Source: Neofusicoccum parvum (Eukaryota; Ascomycota; Dothideomycetes; Botryosphaeriales; Botryosphaeriaceae). From it: a DNA stretch of 64,000 nt. Positions 21,818-32,616 of the stretch are shown here, piece after piece (position 1 is the first letter of the stretch; each line of letters starts with the position of its first letter). The DNA is taken from positions 1,736,001-1,800,000 of the forward strand of contig CP087217.1 of NCBI GenBank assembly GCA_020912385.1. The letters are read 5' to 3'. Under the pieces are notes generated by a model, which saw nothing but the letters and a program-made list of their open reading frames with translations, made no database searches and had not been told where the DNA came from. The translations under genes were made by a program, and so were the position numbers.

Positions 21818-23805
21818 ATGCTGCGCCCCCAACTTCTTTCTCGCGCCGCCCGCCAGGCCACGCCGATCTTCGCCCAGCATGCGGCTCGTCCGGCTGCTGC
21901 CCATATTCGTCCGCTGTCGCTGACCGCGCAGCGTTTCGACAAGGCCAAGGACGACCTGGAGGCTGCGACCACGTCTGCCGCTCCCGGCGAGTCCGGCGAG
22001 CACGAGGGCAAGTTCGCCCGCACTGACGAGAGCGTCCAGTGGGAATATCCTGGCGAGGAGAACCTGCCGTCCTCGCGTCCTGCCCAGGGCCGCGCGGGCT
22101 GGCATTTCAAGCGTACTCTTGCCAGCTTCTCTCTCGAGGGCCGCACCGGAATCGTCACCGGCGGTGCTCGCGGTCTCGGTCTCGTCATGGCCCAGGCTCT
22201 CGTCAACAGCGGCGCCAACGTCGCAATCGTCGACATGCACAGTAAGTCGCGCCAATGGCCCCGATTGCATTTGTTGTCGATGCTCACCGTCGCGCAGAGG
22301 AGGAGGCCGAGAAGTCGGCTCAGGGCCTGATGGACACCTTCCGCAGGGAGAACCACCACACCGACGTGTAAGTTTCGCATCAATTCCATGCAATTCTGCG
22401 GTGGTATTTTCTTTTGGGGAATCGCGATCTGTACACATCACTTCACGGTCTGGGCGTTCTGGGCGGCTGCAAAGCGCCAGGGCCCTCAGCTGTGCCACTC
22501 TGCACACCTGTCCCAAGCCTCGTGTTTGACGTTTAACCCCGTCCACGTACCGCCAATTGCTGACAATACACCGTCTCACAGTGTTCCCAAGGTGACGGCT
22601 CACTATGCCGATGTGTCCAACCCCACGTCCGTCAACGAGTCGATCGCCGAGATCCTGGTACGCAATCTCTCCCGACTACCCGTTACCTTAGCCCCACAAT
22701 CATACGCACCGCAGCTCCCGTAAGATCGTAGCGCATCGCGTGCAGAGTTTGGCAATGGCTTGCGTGTGGAGTATCACCAGATCTCTCGTTCCACCCACGC
22801 AAATCGTTGCTTTCAAAAATCCTGCATGACGTAACGCCACTTTTTTCGCCCGAGCTTCCGAACATCCTCGCGAGCTTGTCTCGCGCGCTGGCGGCCAGCG
22901 TGCTTCACTGCGCACTGTACCTGGTTGGGTCGCAAAGGATTGCAATCGCAGAGCAACGACATCCAGGGAGTTGGCGCCGTCATGTGGATGCTTTCGATGT
23001 ACTCTTTCGTACACTTTTGCATCCAGATGACTGCCCACTCCCTGTGAGTTCCCGGCGCTTCCGTTGCAAACTTTGCGGTCCGATCAGGCGGCCAGGGTGC
23101 GACGCAAGCAGCAAGCAGTTGACTGGAGCCTACAAAATTGCTGCGTCCCCTTCCCTTCCGCTTTCACGCCACATTATACTACGCAAGGACCATGTTAGTG
23201 ACATAGTGTTACAGGCCGAGCATGGCAAGATCGACAACTTGGTGACCAGCGCTGGCTTCACTGAGAACTTCGATGCCATCTCCTACCCGCACGACCGCAT
23301 GCAGAAGCTGTGGGGCGTGAACGTTGATGGCACGTACCTCTTCGCTGTTGGTGTTGCCAAGCACCTTATGGAGAGGAAGTCTCCTGGCAGCATTGTCATG
23401 ATCGGCTCCATGTCTGGTGCTATCGTCAACGTTCCCCAGCCTCAGGCACCCTACAACGCTGCGAAGGCTGCCGTCCGCCACTTGGCCTCCAGCTTGGCTG
23501 TCGAGTGGGCGCACGCTGGCATCCGCGTCAACTGCATCAGCCCTGGCTACATGCTCACTGCCCTGTAAGTGCTCATACCACCCTCATGGTTGAAGAACGT
23601 CAATTATGTTAATAGCCACCCCAGCACGAAGAAGATTCTCGATGAGAACCCCGACCTGAAGAACAAGTGGACTTCTTTGATTCCTCAGGGCAAGATGGGC
23701 CAGCCCGAAGACCTGATGGGCGCAGTCACCTTCCTCTCCTCGGATGCGTCGAACTACGTCACCGGTGCCGATCTCCGTGTTGACGGCGGCTACACTGTCA
23801 CGTAA
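21818..23805 (+). CDS. mitochondrially targeted short-chain dehydrogenase/reductase, D-arabinitol 2-dehydrogenase-like
   Basis: Classical SDR, probably oxidising or reducing a polyol or ketose. Five exons: 21818-22241, 22298-22367, 22582-22657, 23215-23564 and 23616-23805, with matching phases, giving 369 aa. The N-terminus (MLRPQLLSRAARQATP...) looks like a mitochondrial presequence. Cofactor motif TGGARGLG, the NNAG-equivalent LVTSAGF, catalytic Ser in IGSMSG, YNAAK with catalytic Tyr and Lys, and the C-terminal GADLRVDGGY are all present. Introns 2 (214 nt) and 3 (557 nt) are long compared with others here. The extended N-terminus resembles fungal D-arabinitol/sorbose-type dehydrogenases, but substrate cannot be read from sequence. 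Confidence 0.88.
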
Positions 23806-24177
23806 ACCATCAATACACAGATTGGGGGAAACTATAGTACGTAAGAGCAGAGGGGTGGATACTTCTTCAAAGATCGTGGGGTAGACTTAAGACCTGGCGG
23901 CATTCTCGGAGACTTGCCGAGCCGTGCCAGGGCCCCTTGTGTAATATAGACGGGATTACGAGCCATTGCTAAGAGGGTATAGCGGGAGTCTACGCAGGAA
24001 CGAGGGTCGGATACGGTCATGGCTAGCTTTCATGCAATTCAAAATTGAGGTCATTGCTGCACTTTTGCATACGGGCAAATGCTTCGAATGCCTGAATGTT
24101 TGTTTTCAGATAAGGTTTTCTTGATATTGTTCTGGATGTTCTGAAAGCCGCTAACTGCTTTGCAGATGGTAAGAGAA
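23806..24177. other. convergent intergenic region, no gene seen
   Basis: 372 bp between two convergent stop codons; no open frame of note. Confidence 0.6.
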
Positions 24178-25410
24178 CTACATGTAGTCCTCGTCGTCCC
24201 ATTCGGACTCCTCGCCATCGTCGTCAGACTCGTCCTCCCACTCTACAACCTCAACCTCGCTCTCCTCGGTCTCGCTGTCCTCCATTCCGGCCTCATCGTC
24301 CTCATTCTCCTCGTTCTTGCTCTGGGGCACTGTCTTCCTGGGAACAGTTTTCCTGGGCACCGTCTTCCTGGGCACAGTCTTACCGGCTACAGTCTTACCG
24401 GCTACAGTCTTGCCGGCTACAATCTTGCTGGGGACAGTCTTGCCGGGCATAGCCTTGCCAGGGACAGTTTTGCCGGACACAGTCTTCCTCGGTGGTGAGA
24501 TGGTGCCGGGAAGCCTCTTGCCAGCGATCGGGAAGCGAATCACCACAGCCTCCTCGTCATCTTCGTCGCTGTCTTCCACCAGCTCCTGAATCTCCTCCGG
24601 CTTGACCTCTTGCATCTGCAAGTTCCACACACGCTCCTGAAAGTCCTCCTGCTTATGCTCCTTCTCTTGCTCCTGCCCACCCTCTCGCTTCTGCAAGCTC
24701 CACACCCCCATCATCTGGACGACCTCCTGCTTCCTCTCCACATTCCTACCCCTGGGCGCCCTCTCCACAGCCCTCTTCACGCGCTTGCCCTCGCGCTCGC
24801 CCTCCCCCTCGCCCGGCCGCCTCTCCTCGGCGAAGCGCCTCTTCCTGCCCGCCACCGCCGCCGGCTCCTCGCCGCGCACCTCGGCCTCGTCGCGCCCCTC
24901 GTCCACGACCACCCAGCTCCGCCTCCACCGGTTGCCGTGCCTCATCGGCCCGGCCGCACCGTCCTCCTGGGGCGGTGCTGTTGCTGTTGTTGGTGCTGTC
25001 GCCGCTCCGCGCGGATCGGCCCCTCCGCCCACCCACACCCGCTTGCGCCCCGCGCACGCCGTCGTCCGCCGGTGCCGCGCCAGGCTGGCCGCGCTGGCCA
25101 GCCACGCGCCGCAGGCCGGGCACTCCCTGCGCGCGGCGGCGCGGGGGTCCGGGGGAGGGGCGGGGGCGGCGTCGTCGGCGGTGTGGTGTTGATGGTGCTG
25201 CGGTGCCGGCGGCTTGCAGGTGCCCGAGTGCTTGAGGGCGCCCGGCTTGGACTTGAAGTAGCGGCCGCAGCCGGCGAGGCAGGCGAAGGGCGCGAGGGCG
25301 GGGTGGCGCGCGTGCACGTGGGCGACCATGGCCTTCTCGCTCGGGAGGAGCGTGGGTGGGGAGACGCAGTGCGGGCAGGGGGTTGGGTGGCCGGGGTTGC
25401 GGTAGCCCAT
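24178..25410 (-). CDS. zinc-finger protein with eleven tandem KTVP-type pentapeptide repeats
   Basis: A single exon of 410 aa from the ATG at 25410; family not recognised. The N-terminus has three zinc-finger-like units: CPHC followed by HVHARH, FACLAGCGRYF with HSGTC (a C-x3-C...H-x3-C form), and CPACGAWLASAASLARH with a final cysteine. A basic middle (FAEERR, GKRVKR, VERAPRGRN) suggests nuclear import. Residues about 307-361 are eleven pentapeptides of the form (G/R)KTV(P/A), encoded by a degenerate 15-bp repeat. The C-terminus is very acidic (DSETEESEVEVVEWEDESDDD). The finger-basic-repeat-acid layout suggests a chromatin or nucleic-acid-binding protein, but this is inference. Confidence 0.7.
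   Translation of the reverse strand: MGYRNPGHPTPCPHCVSPPTLLPSEKAMVAHVHARHPALAPFACLAGCGRYFKSKPGALKHSGTCKPPAPQHHQHHTADDAAPAPPPDPRAAARRECPACGAWLASAASLARHRRTTACAGRKRVWVGGGADPRGAATAPTTATAPPQEDGAAGPMRHGNRWRRSWVVVDEGRDEAEVRGEEPAAVAGRKRRFAEERRPGEGEGEREGKRVKRAVERAPRGRNVERKQEVVQMMGVWSLQKREGGQEQEKEHKQEDFQERVWNLQMQEVKPEEIQELVEDSDEDDEEAVVIRFPIAGKRLPGTISPPRKTVSGKTVPGKAMPGKTVPSKIVAGKTVAGKTVAGKTVPRKTVPRKTVPRKTVPQSKNEENEDDEAGMEDSETEESEVEVVEWEDESDDDGEESEWDDEDYM
24328..24492. repeat. degenerate 15-bp minisatellite inside the zinc-finger gene
   Basis: About eleven units of a 15-bp motif (consensus near ggcacagtcttcctg on plus) in frame with the coding sequence. The three units nearest 24340-24385 and three near 24370-24415 are almost identical, indicating recent duplication; the rest have diverged. 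Confidence 0.75.
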
Positions 25411-26522
25411 TTTGATGGAGGTTCGTTGCTTTTCTGTCGTTCTTGAGGAATTGGATGCGGTGGTGCGGTTTTGTTGCTGTTTCGCTTTCGCGTGCGTGAC
25501 TGGTTTGCTGGATGAGCGGCCGGTGGCTGCGGAGTAAGGCGCGAGGCGGGTTGAGAGACAGGTTTGAGGAGGTTTTGGTCTTGCGGATGGGCGGTTGAAG
25601 GTGTTGAGCGGAGCGCTTCAGGGGTTTGGGGGTGCGATTGTAGGATGAGTGGTTTTCGAGCTCCGTTGAACGGATGTCTTCGTAAACCAGAGCGATGGTG
25701 CTTGTTACGTGCTCCTGGATCAACTGGGAGAGATGGATAGAGAGGAGCGAAAGAGTTCTAGCTAGCGCTTAATGAAGTTGTCTCTCTTCCGTTCCGAACA
25801 GGATCCAGGCGAGACGGGGATTGTGTAAACTCTGAAGCTGCGGACAAGCGGTTGACGCCGTAAGCGGGTGACGGAGGCCTTTGGGTGGAGCGCTGAGTTT
25901 TGGAGTGACAAATCTGCGCGCTGGGCGGTGCTTCTGTCTTGCGTCAGTAAGGCCCGAGTGAGGGTACCGCGGCGGAGGAGGCAGGACATACGGCTTGATA
26001 GAGCGCTGGCGCTGCCGAGCAGCGTAACAGGGCTGCACTTCGTGCGCAGAGACAGGCTTTGAGGGGACTTTCTGTTGTAGGAGGATCGCGAGAGGGGGTT
26101 GTAAAGTGTAGAGAGGAAACGAGGATGGAGAGGGTGTGAAGTGATGGACATGGCGGCGGCGCTTCACATACTTCGGAGGGAGTGAAACTCCAACGATTCC
26201 CGCCCCCTACTTTATGGGCAGCCCTTCTGGCAAGTGAACACAGCTACCTGCCGTTCTTTTACTGCAGTATTTTACGATTTGACCCCGCACTTATTGCTTG
26301 CGATGCTCTTGTTCCTCCTGTGCCATGAAGAAATGCTCTCTCCTTCGTGCATACTCTACCGATGACCGCATAGTGCAAAAGAAAAGGATGTCACTGTCTC
26401 CATCGTAAACCTCAGTCCTCCAGCCTTCGTACGAAGTCCGCCGATGTCTTGTCTGTCGTCTGTTGCTTCAAATCCTTAGAACCTGAAAGCTCGATGAGAG
26501 CAGTATTCAGACGCAGCTCCGG
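25411..26522. other. intergenic region, no convincing gene
   Basis: 1.1 kb between the zinc-finger start and the 3' end of the first six-cysteine paralogue. Minus-strand frames of about 130 codons at 25762-26167 overlap one another and are Ser/Arg-rich without motifs. Presumably promoter of the zinc-finger gene plus spacer. Confidence 0.5.
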
Positions 26523-27511
26523 TCATGAAGCACCTTCTATGGCTGTACCAGAGGTGGCTATTTGCTAGTTGAATTAGCTTTGGGGCATCGAAGTTTACGA
26601 GCAATTGAGATTCTCACCACGTCGCATTTCTTATTGGCTCCCTGATAGCAATAAGCGCACATTTGTCTCTGCATAGGGCGTCCCCAATAGGTATGGTTTC
26701 TCGTTGCCACGCGGCACCGAATACCTTTCTTCCAACATGCGCTGCAACTCACAGCCGCAGGCTCTCCCGCTTCGGTCTCCATGATTCTCCGAACAGAGTT
26801 ACGTCGGTTTTTAGAAATGCGGGACAACGAATTCCAGTGTTCCTCAGTAATACTCCACCATTGGTTGGGCAGCTTTGACCGCCTTATGGCAAAATCAGCC
26901 TGGCGAGTTGTATCGGCCACATCGGGTTCGAGCTCGACATCATCACCTTGGAGCGCGGTTTCAGAGCGACTGGTGTTTTCTGAATTTACGGAAAATCGCT
27001 TCGCATACTCGTCCCCACTATCGTGTTTCGTGCGAGAAACGTCTGGATGATTTAGGTCGGCTCCGTTGTCCTGAGCGGTACTCAAATAACCGGTGTATTC
27101 TGGCGTCATGAGAGAACGCTCCGAATCCCCACTCCAACCATCGTATTCCGTGAGAGAAGTGTCTTGCAGGTCTGAGTCATGCGAATCGGGCTCGATCTCA
27201 GCTGCACTGTATTGGGCTTCGGTGCTGGAGTCGCCGGAATTTTCTGGCGTGACGGGAAATCCATTCGCATCCTCATCCTCGCCATCGTGATCCGATACTA
27301 CAAAGATATTAGAGATGCTCGAGGAGTAAAAGATTGCTGGCTCACTAATTCTGTCGAACGCAGCGTTCCCCGCCGTATAACCCATAAATGATTGGCTTGA
27401 TAGTTGACATGAAAGTTCGGCTTCGGGTAGATTCCAATCCCAAAATGGGTCTATTTCCTTCAGGAGGTCAAATAGACTTTCCTCTCCTGGAGGATTTCTG
27501 TTGCTTTCCAT
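26523..27511 (-). CDS. six-cysteine C-terminal domain protein, paralogue A
   Basis: No named family recognised. The start is the ATG at 27511 (MESNRNPPG). A 3' intron at 26617-26565 (GTGAGA donor, CTAAT branch, CTAG acceptor) replaces the read-through tail with 13 residues ending IEGAS and a stop at 26523, giving about 311 aa. An in-frame 48-nt stretch at 27345-27298 also has full intron signals (GTGAGC, TCTAAT, TTTGTAG) and may be spliced. The first 200 residues are acidic and Ser/Asp/Glu-rich. The C-terminal domain contains NQWWSI, IMETEAGEPAA, then C-x2-C-x6-C, an 18-residue loop, and C-x2-C-x7-C. The gene at 28257-29474 shares this domain and a near-identical intron position. A DNA-binding or zinc-binding role is possible but unproven. 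Confidence 0.65.
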
Positions 27512-28256
27512 GTCGAGTTCGTTTTCGGAGAGGTTGGCGTCAGAGCTCGGAGGTGGGTACGCAGGCCGGTGCTGAGCTTATGCCAAGTGAGACGGGAAAT
27601 GAATGGCATCTGCCTTGAGAGATTCTGAGCCAGTCAATAAAGATGCGGAGAGGCCTGTGTCCTCGATTCTTGCGGTTAAGATGGCTGTGGCCGAGGTGCG
27701 TGTGTTTGGAAACGGCGCAGCGCTGACAGGCTACAGCTGCCCGACTCAGAAGAACGCACTTTCTCACAGTCCGCCACACGATTCCATGACGACAGAACGA
27801 CGAGACAGGAAAGTTCAATTTATCCATGGTGGCTTCGGCCCCTGTGAGCTGTGGGAATAACATGCAGTGGAGAAAGCACGAGCGCCTGGAGGAGTGAGGG
27901 CTTGCCTCGCCCGGCCGTGCAGTCGGGCGATCCACAGCTTCAAGCCCGCAGCCACCATTTGGCTGCATAGTTGTCTTCACTAATGGATAATGCAGTATAC
28001 CAGCCCCGGTAGTGATCTGAGGATGCCGAATCTGGTTGATCATTACACCGGATTCGCAAACTAAGTGTTTTCCACCAGAGCGGAGGACGATGAAGCCCTG
28101 GTGTAGTGAGCAACGGAGGCCCATCGGGAAGGAAGCATCATTAGATGGGAAATGCTTCCTTCTAAATTCCTATAGAAAGAGCTCGAATGCCCGCCAAGCG
28201 AAGCCATCTTAACCCATTTGATTCTACCGATGACGTATCTTACTATCTTCCAGTCC
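27512..28256. other. spacer between the two six-cysteine paralogues
   Basis: 745 bp between the start of paralogue A and the stop of paralogue B. No convincing gene; presumably promoter of A and 3' UTR of B. Confidence 0.5.
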
Positions 28257-29474
28257 TCAGTCTTCATCCGAAAGGTCAATGAACGGCCGCTTCAGAGATC
28301 GCCTGCCGCCAGAAGAGCGAGAGTGCAAGACGTTGGTTGAGCTTTGGAGAGCGCCGCCAGGAATCTTCGGCACGGGAGCTTTAGTGTCTTCATGCTCAAT
28401 TTTCGCCACACCAGACGTGCCAGAAGACTCCCCCTTGGAATCCTTGGACTTTTGGCCCTTGATTGGAATTAGTAAGAGAAAATGGAAGACTCAAGGAGCA
28501 CGGACCTGTAGCGAGCAGTACCGCTGCCACGCGCGGCATTTCGCACACTTGAGTGACTCGGCTTGCGATTTACCAATCCTCTCCGCAGCTTCTGTAGTGA
28601 TGACACGGCACTCAGCCCCAAGCTTCTTGCATATTTCACAAGGCGAAGCTGCAGGCTTACCCGCGTCGGTCTCCATTATCCAGCCAACAACTGACCACTT
28701 CATCTGCAATTTCCTTTGCATCTTACCCCATTCATCATTGATGATGCTCCACCAAGCTCCTTTGGCTGTAGGACGGCGTTCGTGGTAAGTGTTGGAGTTT
28801 AAGTCTGAGCTGTCTTGCATTCTAGTAGTGCTGATGGTGCTACCGCGATTCCGGGTCTTCTTTGCTGCAGAGCTCTCGGATGAATCAGAGCTGGAGTAGT
28901 TATCGGGTCGGTATATAATCCTGGGGGGCCGCAATCCTTGCCGCGACTTCTTGTGGTAGTCAGGTGGGTTTTGATCATCACTCTCGGATGATGAGCCAAG
29001 ATCAATGATCTCTGTCAACGTGGTGCATGTCTCATTTCCCGTTTTCTTTTGTGTAGTGGGAAGATCTCGCTGTGCGTTCTGCTCCATGCTCTGTTCCGTG
29101 ATCTGTTCATTAGCCAGATTACTTTCCAAATCTGTATGCTGCTCTGCCTCCGGTGCCTGTAAGCGTCCTTGCTGGGAGGTATGATGGCCCTTCAGGCCAC
29201 GAGCGATGATGCGCTGGTAGAGCTCTGATTCCTTGGCGCGGTTGTGAGCAACAAGCTGTGCCTCTTGGGAGCGGTTGCGATTGATGAGGTGTTTGTATTC
29301 ATCAACGCCAATAAGGAGCGTCTCTATCTCTCCAGACTTCGAAGGATCCGGCTGGACCTGAGAAGAACCCGATGCTTGCAGATTGGCGCCTCGTGCTCTC
29401 GGCAAGTTTGCTCCATCTTTGCAGACCACCAGTGACAATGGCTGAGCCTGGTCTGGAGGTGATGGTCCCTCCAT
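28257..29474 (-). CDS. six-cysteine C-terminal domain protein, paralogue B
   Basis: Paralogue of the gene at 26523-27511. Exon 1 runs 29474-28506 (323 codons). A proposed 48-nt intron (28505-28458; CAG/GTCCGT donor, TTACTAAT branch, AAG acceptor) removes an in-frame stop. Exon 2 (28457-28257) is open for 66 codons and encodes a Lys/Ser-rich tail ending RRSLKRPFIDLSDED, with NLS-like and acidic features, giving about 389 aa. The N-terminal region has a Gln/Glu-rich helical stretch (about 45-145) and Ser/Asp clusters. The domain has GAWWSI, WIMETDAGKPAA, C-x2-C-x6-C, a 20-residue loop and C-x2-C-x6-C. No family name is assigned; the tail exon is inferred from splice signals and coding-like composition. 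Confidence 0.65.
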
Positions 29475-30795
29475 AGCCCAGATCTTCTTCAGGGAAGTAT
29501 TGAAGATGGTGCTGCGGCGACGAGATCTTGAGAATTACGAGAAGGATGTTGCGGAAGGAGGTGAAGAGCTATGCTTGGCTCAGGCAGGGCACTGCCAGAT
29601 CTTCTTGGTTAGAAAGCCATGCGCAGTTGCGGTTGGGTCAAAGATTGTTACGAAGCGAGGAAAGGCCTCGAGAAAAGTCCGGGCTAGAAAAACGGAGCAC
29701 GGGACTGGACCCTGAAAGCTAAGGCGTGCGGTGCAGGACTGATCAGGAAGCTGCCCCCAGGACTCGCTCACCCTGACAAGTGCTTCGACCTTCCAGTAGG
29801 TAGACTGCGGCGCAGAGCCATGGAGAGTGTCCCAAGAATATGGGTCCCGAATCTTATTGCAAGTGATGAGTGGACAACTGCACCAACCCGGGGCCAGTGG
29901 AGTGCAACTCGGGGCCGTGGAAGGAGCCGAGCATCGCCCCGAGCTAAGTGAGGCGCAGATGCAGCTGTTGAAGGGCCTATTGTGTACTGCTGGTCCAGAC
30001 GAGAGAGATCAGGTACAAAGCTTAAGCCCAGCTCGTTCATCGCGCTATTCGCACTAGCCCTTTGCTTTGCTTAGCTGGTGGAGGTTTACGGGAGATCGGC
30101 AGAGGTTTCTGTACGCCTAGAGTATGTCGTACCCAGGATGTCAATGTAGACTCTAGCCATGTCCTGTTTATCTAAGAGGATGGGTGAGACCGAAGCGGTG
30201 CGGTTGGCGCGGGGGAGACGGAGGAAGGGATCAAGGGAGCAGGGGACCCACGACGCAACCTGACGATCGCCGCCCGCCGCCTCCGCGTCAACTCCGCATC
30301 CACCACCACGACACCGCCGAACGCTCGAGACTCGAGATGCCGTGCGACAATCAGAGAAACACCGCAAGACAGAGACGGACCAGCGCAGAGCCATGTCTCA
30401 GGCATCGGAAGAGGGCCGCCACAGGTCGGCGTCCATCCCACCCTGCCGCTCCGGCCGCGATCGTCCGTCGAGCGATAGGCCGAGATAAGCACTTGCAACC
30501 GGCCCAAGCAGCTAACGGCAGTCCGCCAGGCACCGTGCAGCAGAGCTAAGCCCCGCCGCAGAGATACCAAGCAAGGCATGGCGACAAATCCATGGCCCGC
30601 GGCTGGCCCGCCATCCCAGGCCCTATCTATGCAGTCCCGCCCTGTCGGTATCTCCGCTACACTCTAACGCAATGCCGCTGCGTAAGAGTCAGGCAAGCCC
30701 TGCTATATGACCGGCTTGCCCCTCATCGCTGTGCCTGTCGCATCCGCCCGTTTTTCTGCGCGAGCGCTGCCGAAGCGTAGCACCAAGAGCGCAGC
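29475..30795. promoter_or_regulatory. divergent intergenic region, paralogue B / permease
   Basis: 1.3 kb between divergent starts. Open frames on both strands (up to 135 codons) overlap, are Arg/Ser-rich and lack motifs. A short direct repeat of the form caac-c/t-cggggcc occurs near 29882-29914. No clear TATA box was noticed. Confidence 0.45.
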
Positions 30796-32616
30796 ATGGC
30801 CGCAACCGCCGAGACCAAGGTCTTCGACGAAAACGTCGCCGACGATGCCGTCCTTGAGAAGTTTGGCTATGAGCCCGGTCAGTCTCTAGCTTCAGTCCAC
30901 ACGCCGGGACACACGGTGGCTGACGCCTCGCAGAGCTCAAGAGAACGTTCGGTATGCTTGGCATGATTGGATTCAGCTTCAGCATCGTGACATGCTGGAC
31001 CGCGCTTTCCGGTGTGCTCATTGTCGGCGTCGAGTCTGGAGGGCCGCCTGTTATGATCTGGTCTTGGGTTGGTGTCTGTGCAGTCTCTCTTGCTGTCGCC
31101 TACTCCATGGCCGAGATGTGCAGTGCCTATCCGGTTGCCGGCGGCCAGTACTCCTGGGTTGCCATTCTGGCCCCAAAGAGGTGGGCGCGGGGCCTGTCTT
31201 ATGTCTGTGGATGGTTCATGTTGATCGTAAGTCGTGGGAGCTCGTCATCTGTTTCGGACATGTGCTCTGACACATCATTCAGGGAATCCTGGCAATGGGA
31301 GCAGTGAACAACTTCATTGGTAGGTCAAGGATTGGCATGCGCAAAAGGAAGCATGGCTGACAGTCTCACAGGGGCAAACTTTCTTCTAGGCATGGCCAAC
31401 CTCACTCATCCCGAGTACACGATTGAGCGCTGGCACACCGTTCTTGTCACCTACCTGATCTGCTCTCTGGCGACCCTCTCTAACATCTTCCTCCCCCACC
31501 TCCTGAACCGCATCTCCAAGGCCATCTTGCTCTGGAACATCTGCTCATTCTTCGTGTGCTTCATTACCATCCTCGCCACCAACGATCACAAACAGTCCGC
31601 CAGCTTTGTTTTCTCAGACTTCCAGAATTCGACCGGCTTCAACAAATCCTACACGGCTATCCTGGGAATCTTGCAGAGCGCTTTCGGCATGTGCTGCTAC
31701 GACGCTCCCGCCCACATGACGGAGGAGATAAAGGACGCCCGCAAGCAAGCTCCACGCGCCATAGTCATGTCCGTCTGGCTCGGCTTCGTAACCGGCTTCG
31801 TATTCCTCATCTCGCTGTGCTTCTGCATGGGTAGCATCGAGGAGACGGCCGCGTCCCCGACTGGCGTCCCCGTCATTGCGATATTTTATAATTCCACCGG
31901 CTCTATTGGCGGCGCGACTGCACTGGCGTCCCTCATCACCGTCATCGTGCTCGTCTGCGCCAATTCGCTGATGGCCGAAGGTGGCCGCGCTGTCTACGCC
32001 TTCGCTCGCGATCAGGGTCTGCCATGCTCGGGCATAATCAGCAGGGTCGATTCCAAATTGCATGTCCCAGTGTACGCGATCCTGGTGACGGGTGTCGTAC
32101 AGGCCGCGTTCAACTCCATCTACTTCGGCACGGTAACAGGCTTTAACACTGTAATCTCAATAGCTACAGAGGGATTCTGTGAGTTCCCCATCTATATACT
32201 GCATCTTACTCTCTCCCCTTCACGTACTTGCTGACAAATCCACCACAGACGTCTCCTACGCCATTCCCCTCTTTGTCCGTATCCTCTCGCGCGTTATGGG
32301 TGAGAAGCGTCAGCAGCTCGAAGGCCCATACTCGCTGGGACGGTGGGGCCTACTTGCCAACGTCGTTGGATTTGTCTACCTTGCCTTCGCCGTCATCACT
32401 TTCAACTTTCCAACGGTCAACCCGGTCGACGAGGAGAACATGAACTACACATCCGCGGCCGTCGGAGTTGTCATGGTCATCGCCATTGTGACCTGGTTCA
32501 CGACAGGGAGGAAACATTACTCTGGGCCCGAGACAGGCGCGGTCATGGAAGGAGTGGAGAGGAAGGAAGAGGGTGCACAAGTAGTAGCAGACACAGATGA
32601 GGAAAAGAAGGAGTAG
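30796..32616 (+). CDS. amino acid/choline/GABA-type APC permease
   Basis: Plasma-membrane proton symporter of the amino acid-polyamine-organocation superfamily, closest in motif to the GABA/choline (Uga4/Hnm1) branch. Five exons: 30796-30877, 30934-31226, 31283-31319 (only 37 nt), 31372-32178 and 32249-32616, all GT-AG, giving 528 aa. The early motif ELKRTFGMLGMIGFSFSI and the branch signature AEMCSAYPVAGGQYSWVA precede about twelve hydrophobic segments. MCCYDAPAHMTEEIKDAR and AEGGRAVYAFARDQGLP are also family-typical. The C-terminal tail is Glu/Lys-rich. The substrate cannot be decided from sequence alone. Confidence 0.88.

Noticed and set aside
24610..25446. 278-codon Leu/Pro-rich plus frame opposite the zinc-finger gene
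   Set aside because: Mirror of the minus coding frame; repetitive composition arises from the minisatellite and GC bias.
25762..26167. Two overlapping minus frames of about 130 codons, one with a presequence-like N-terminus
   Set aside because: No family motif, no splice support, and equal open frames in other phases.
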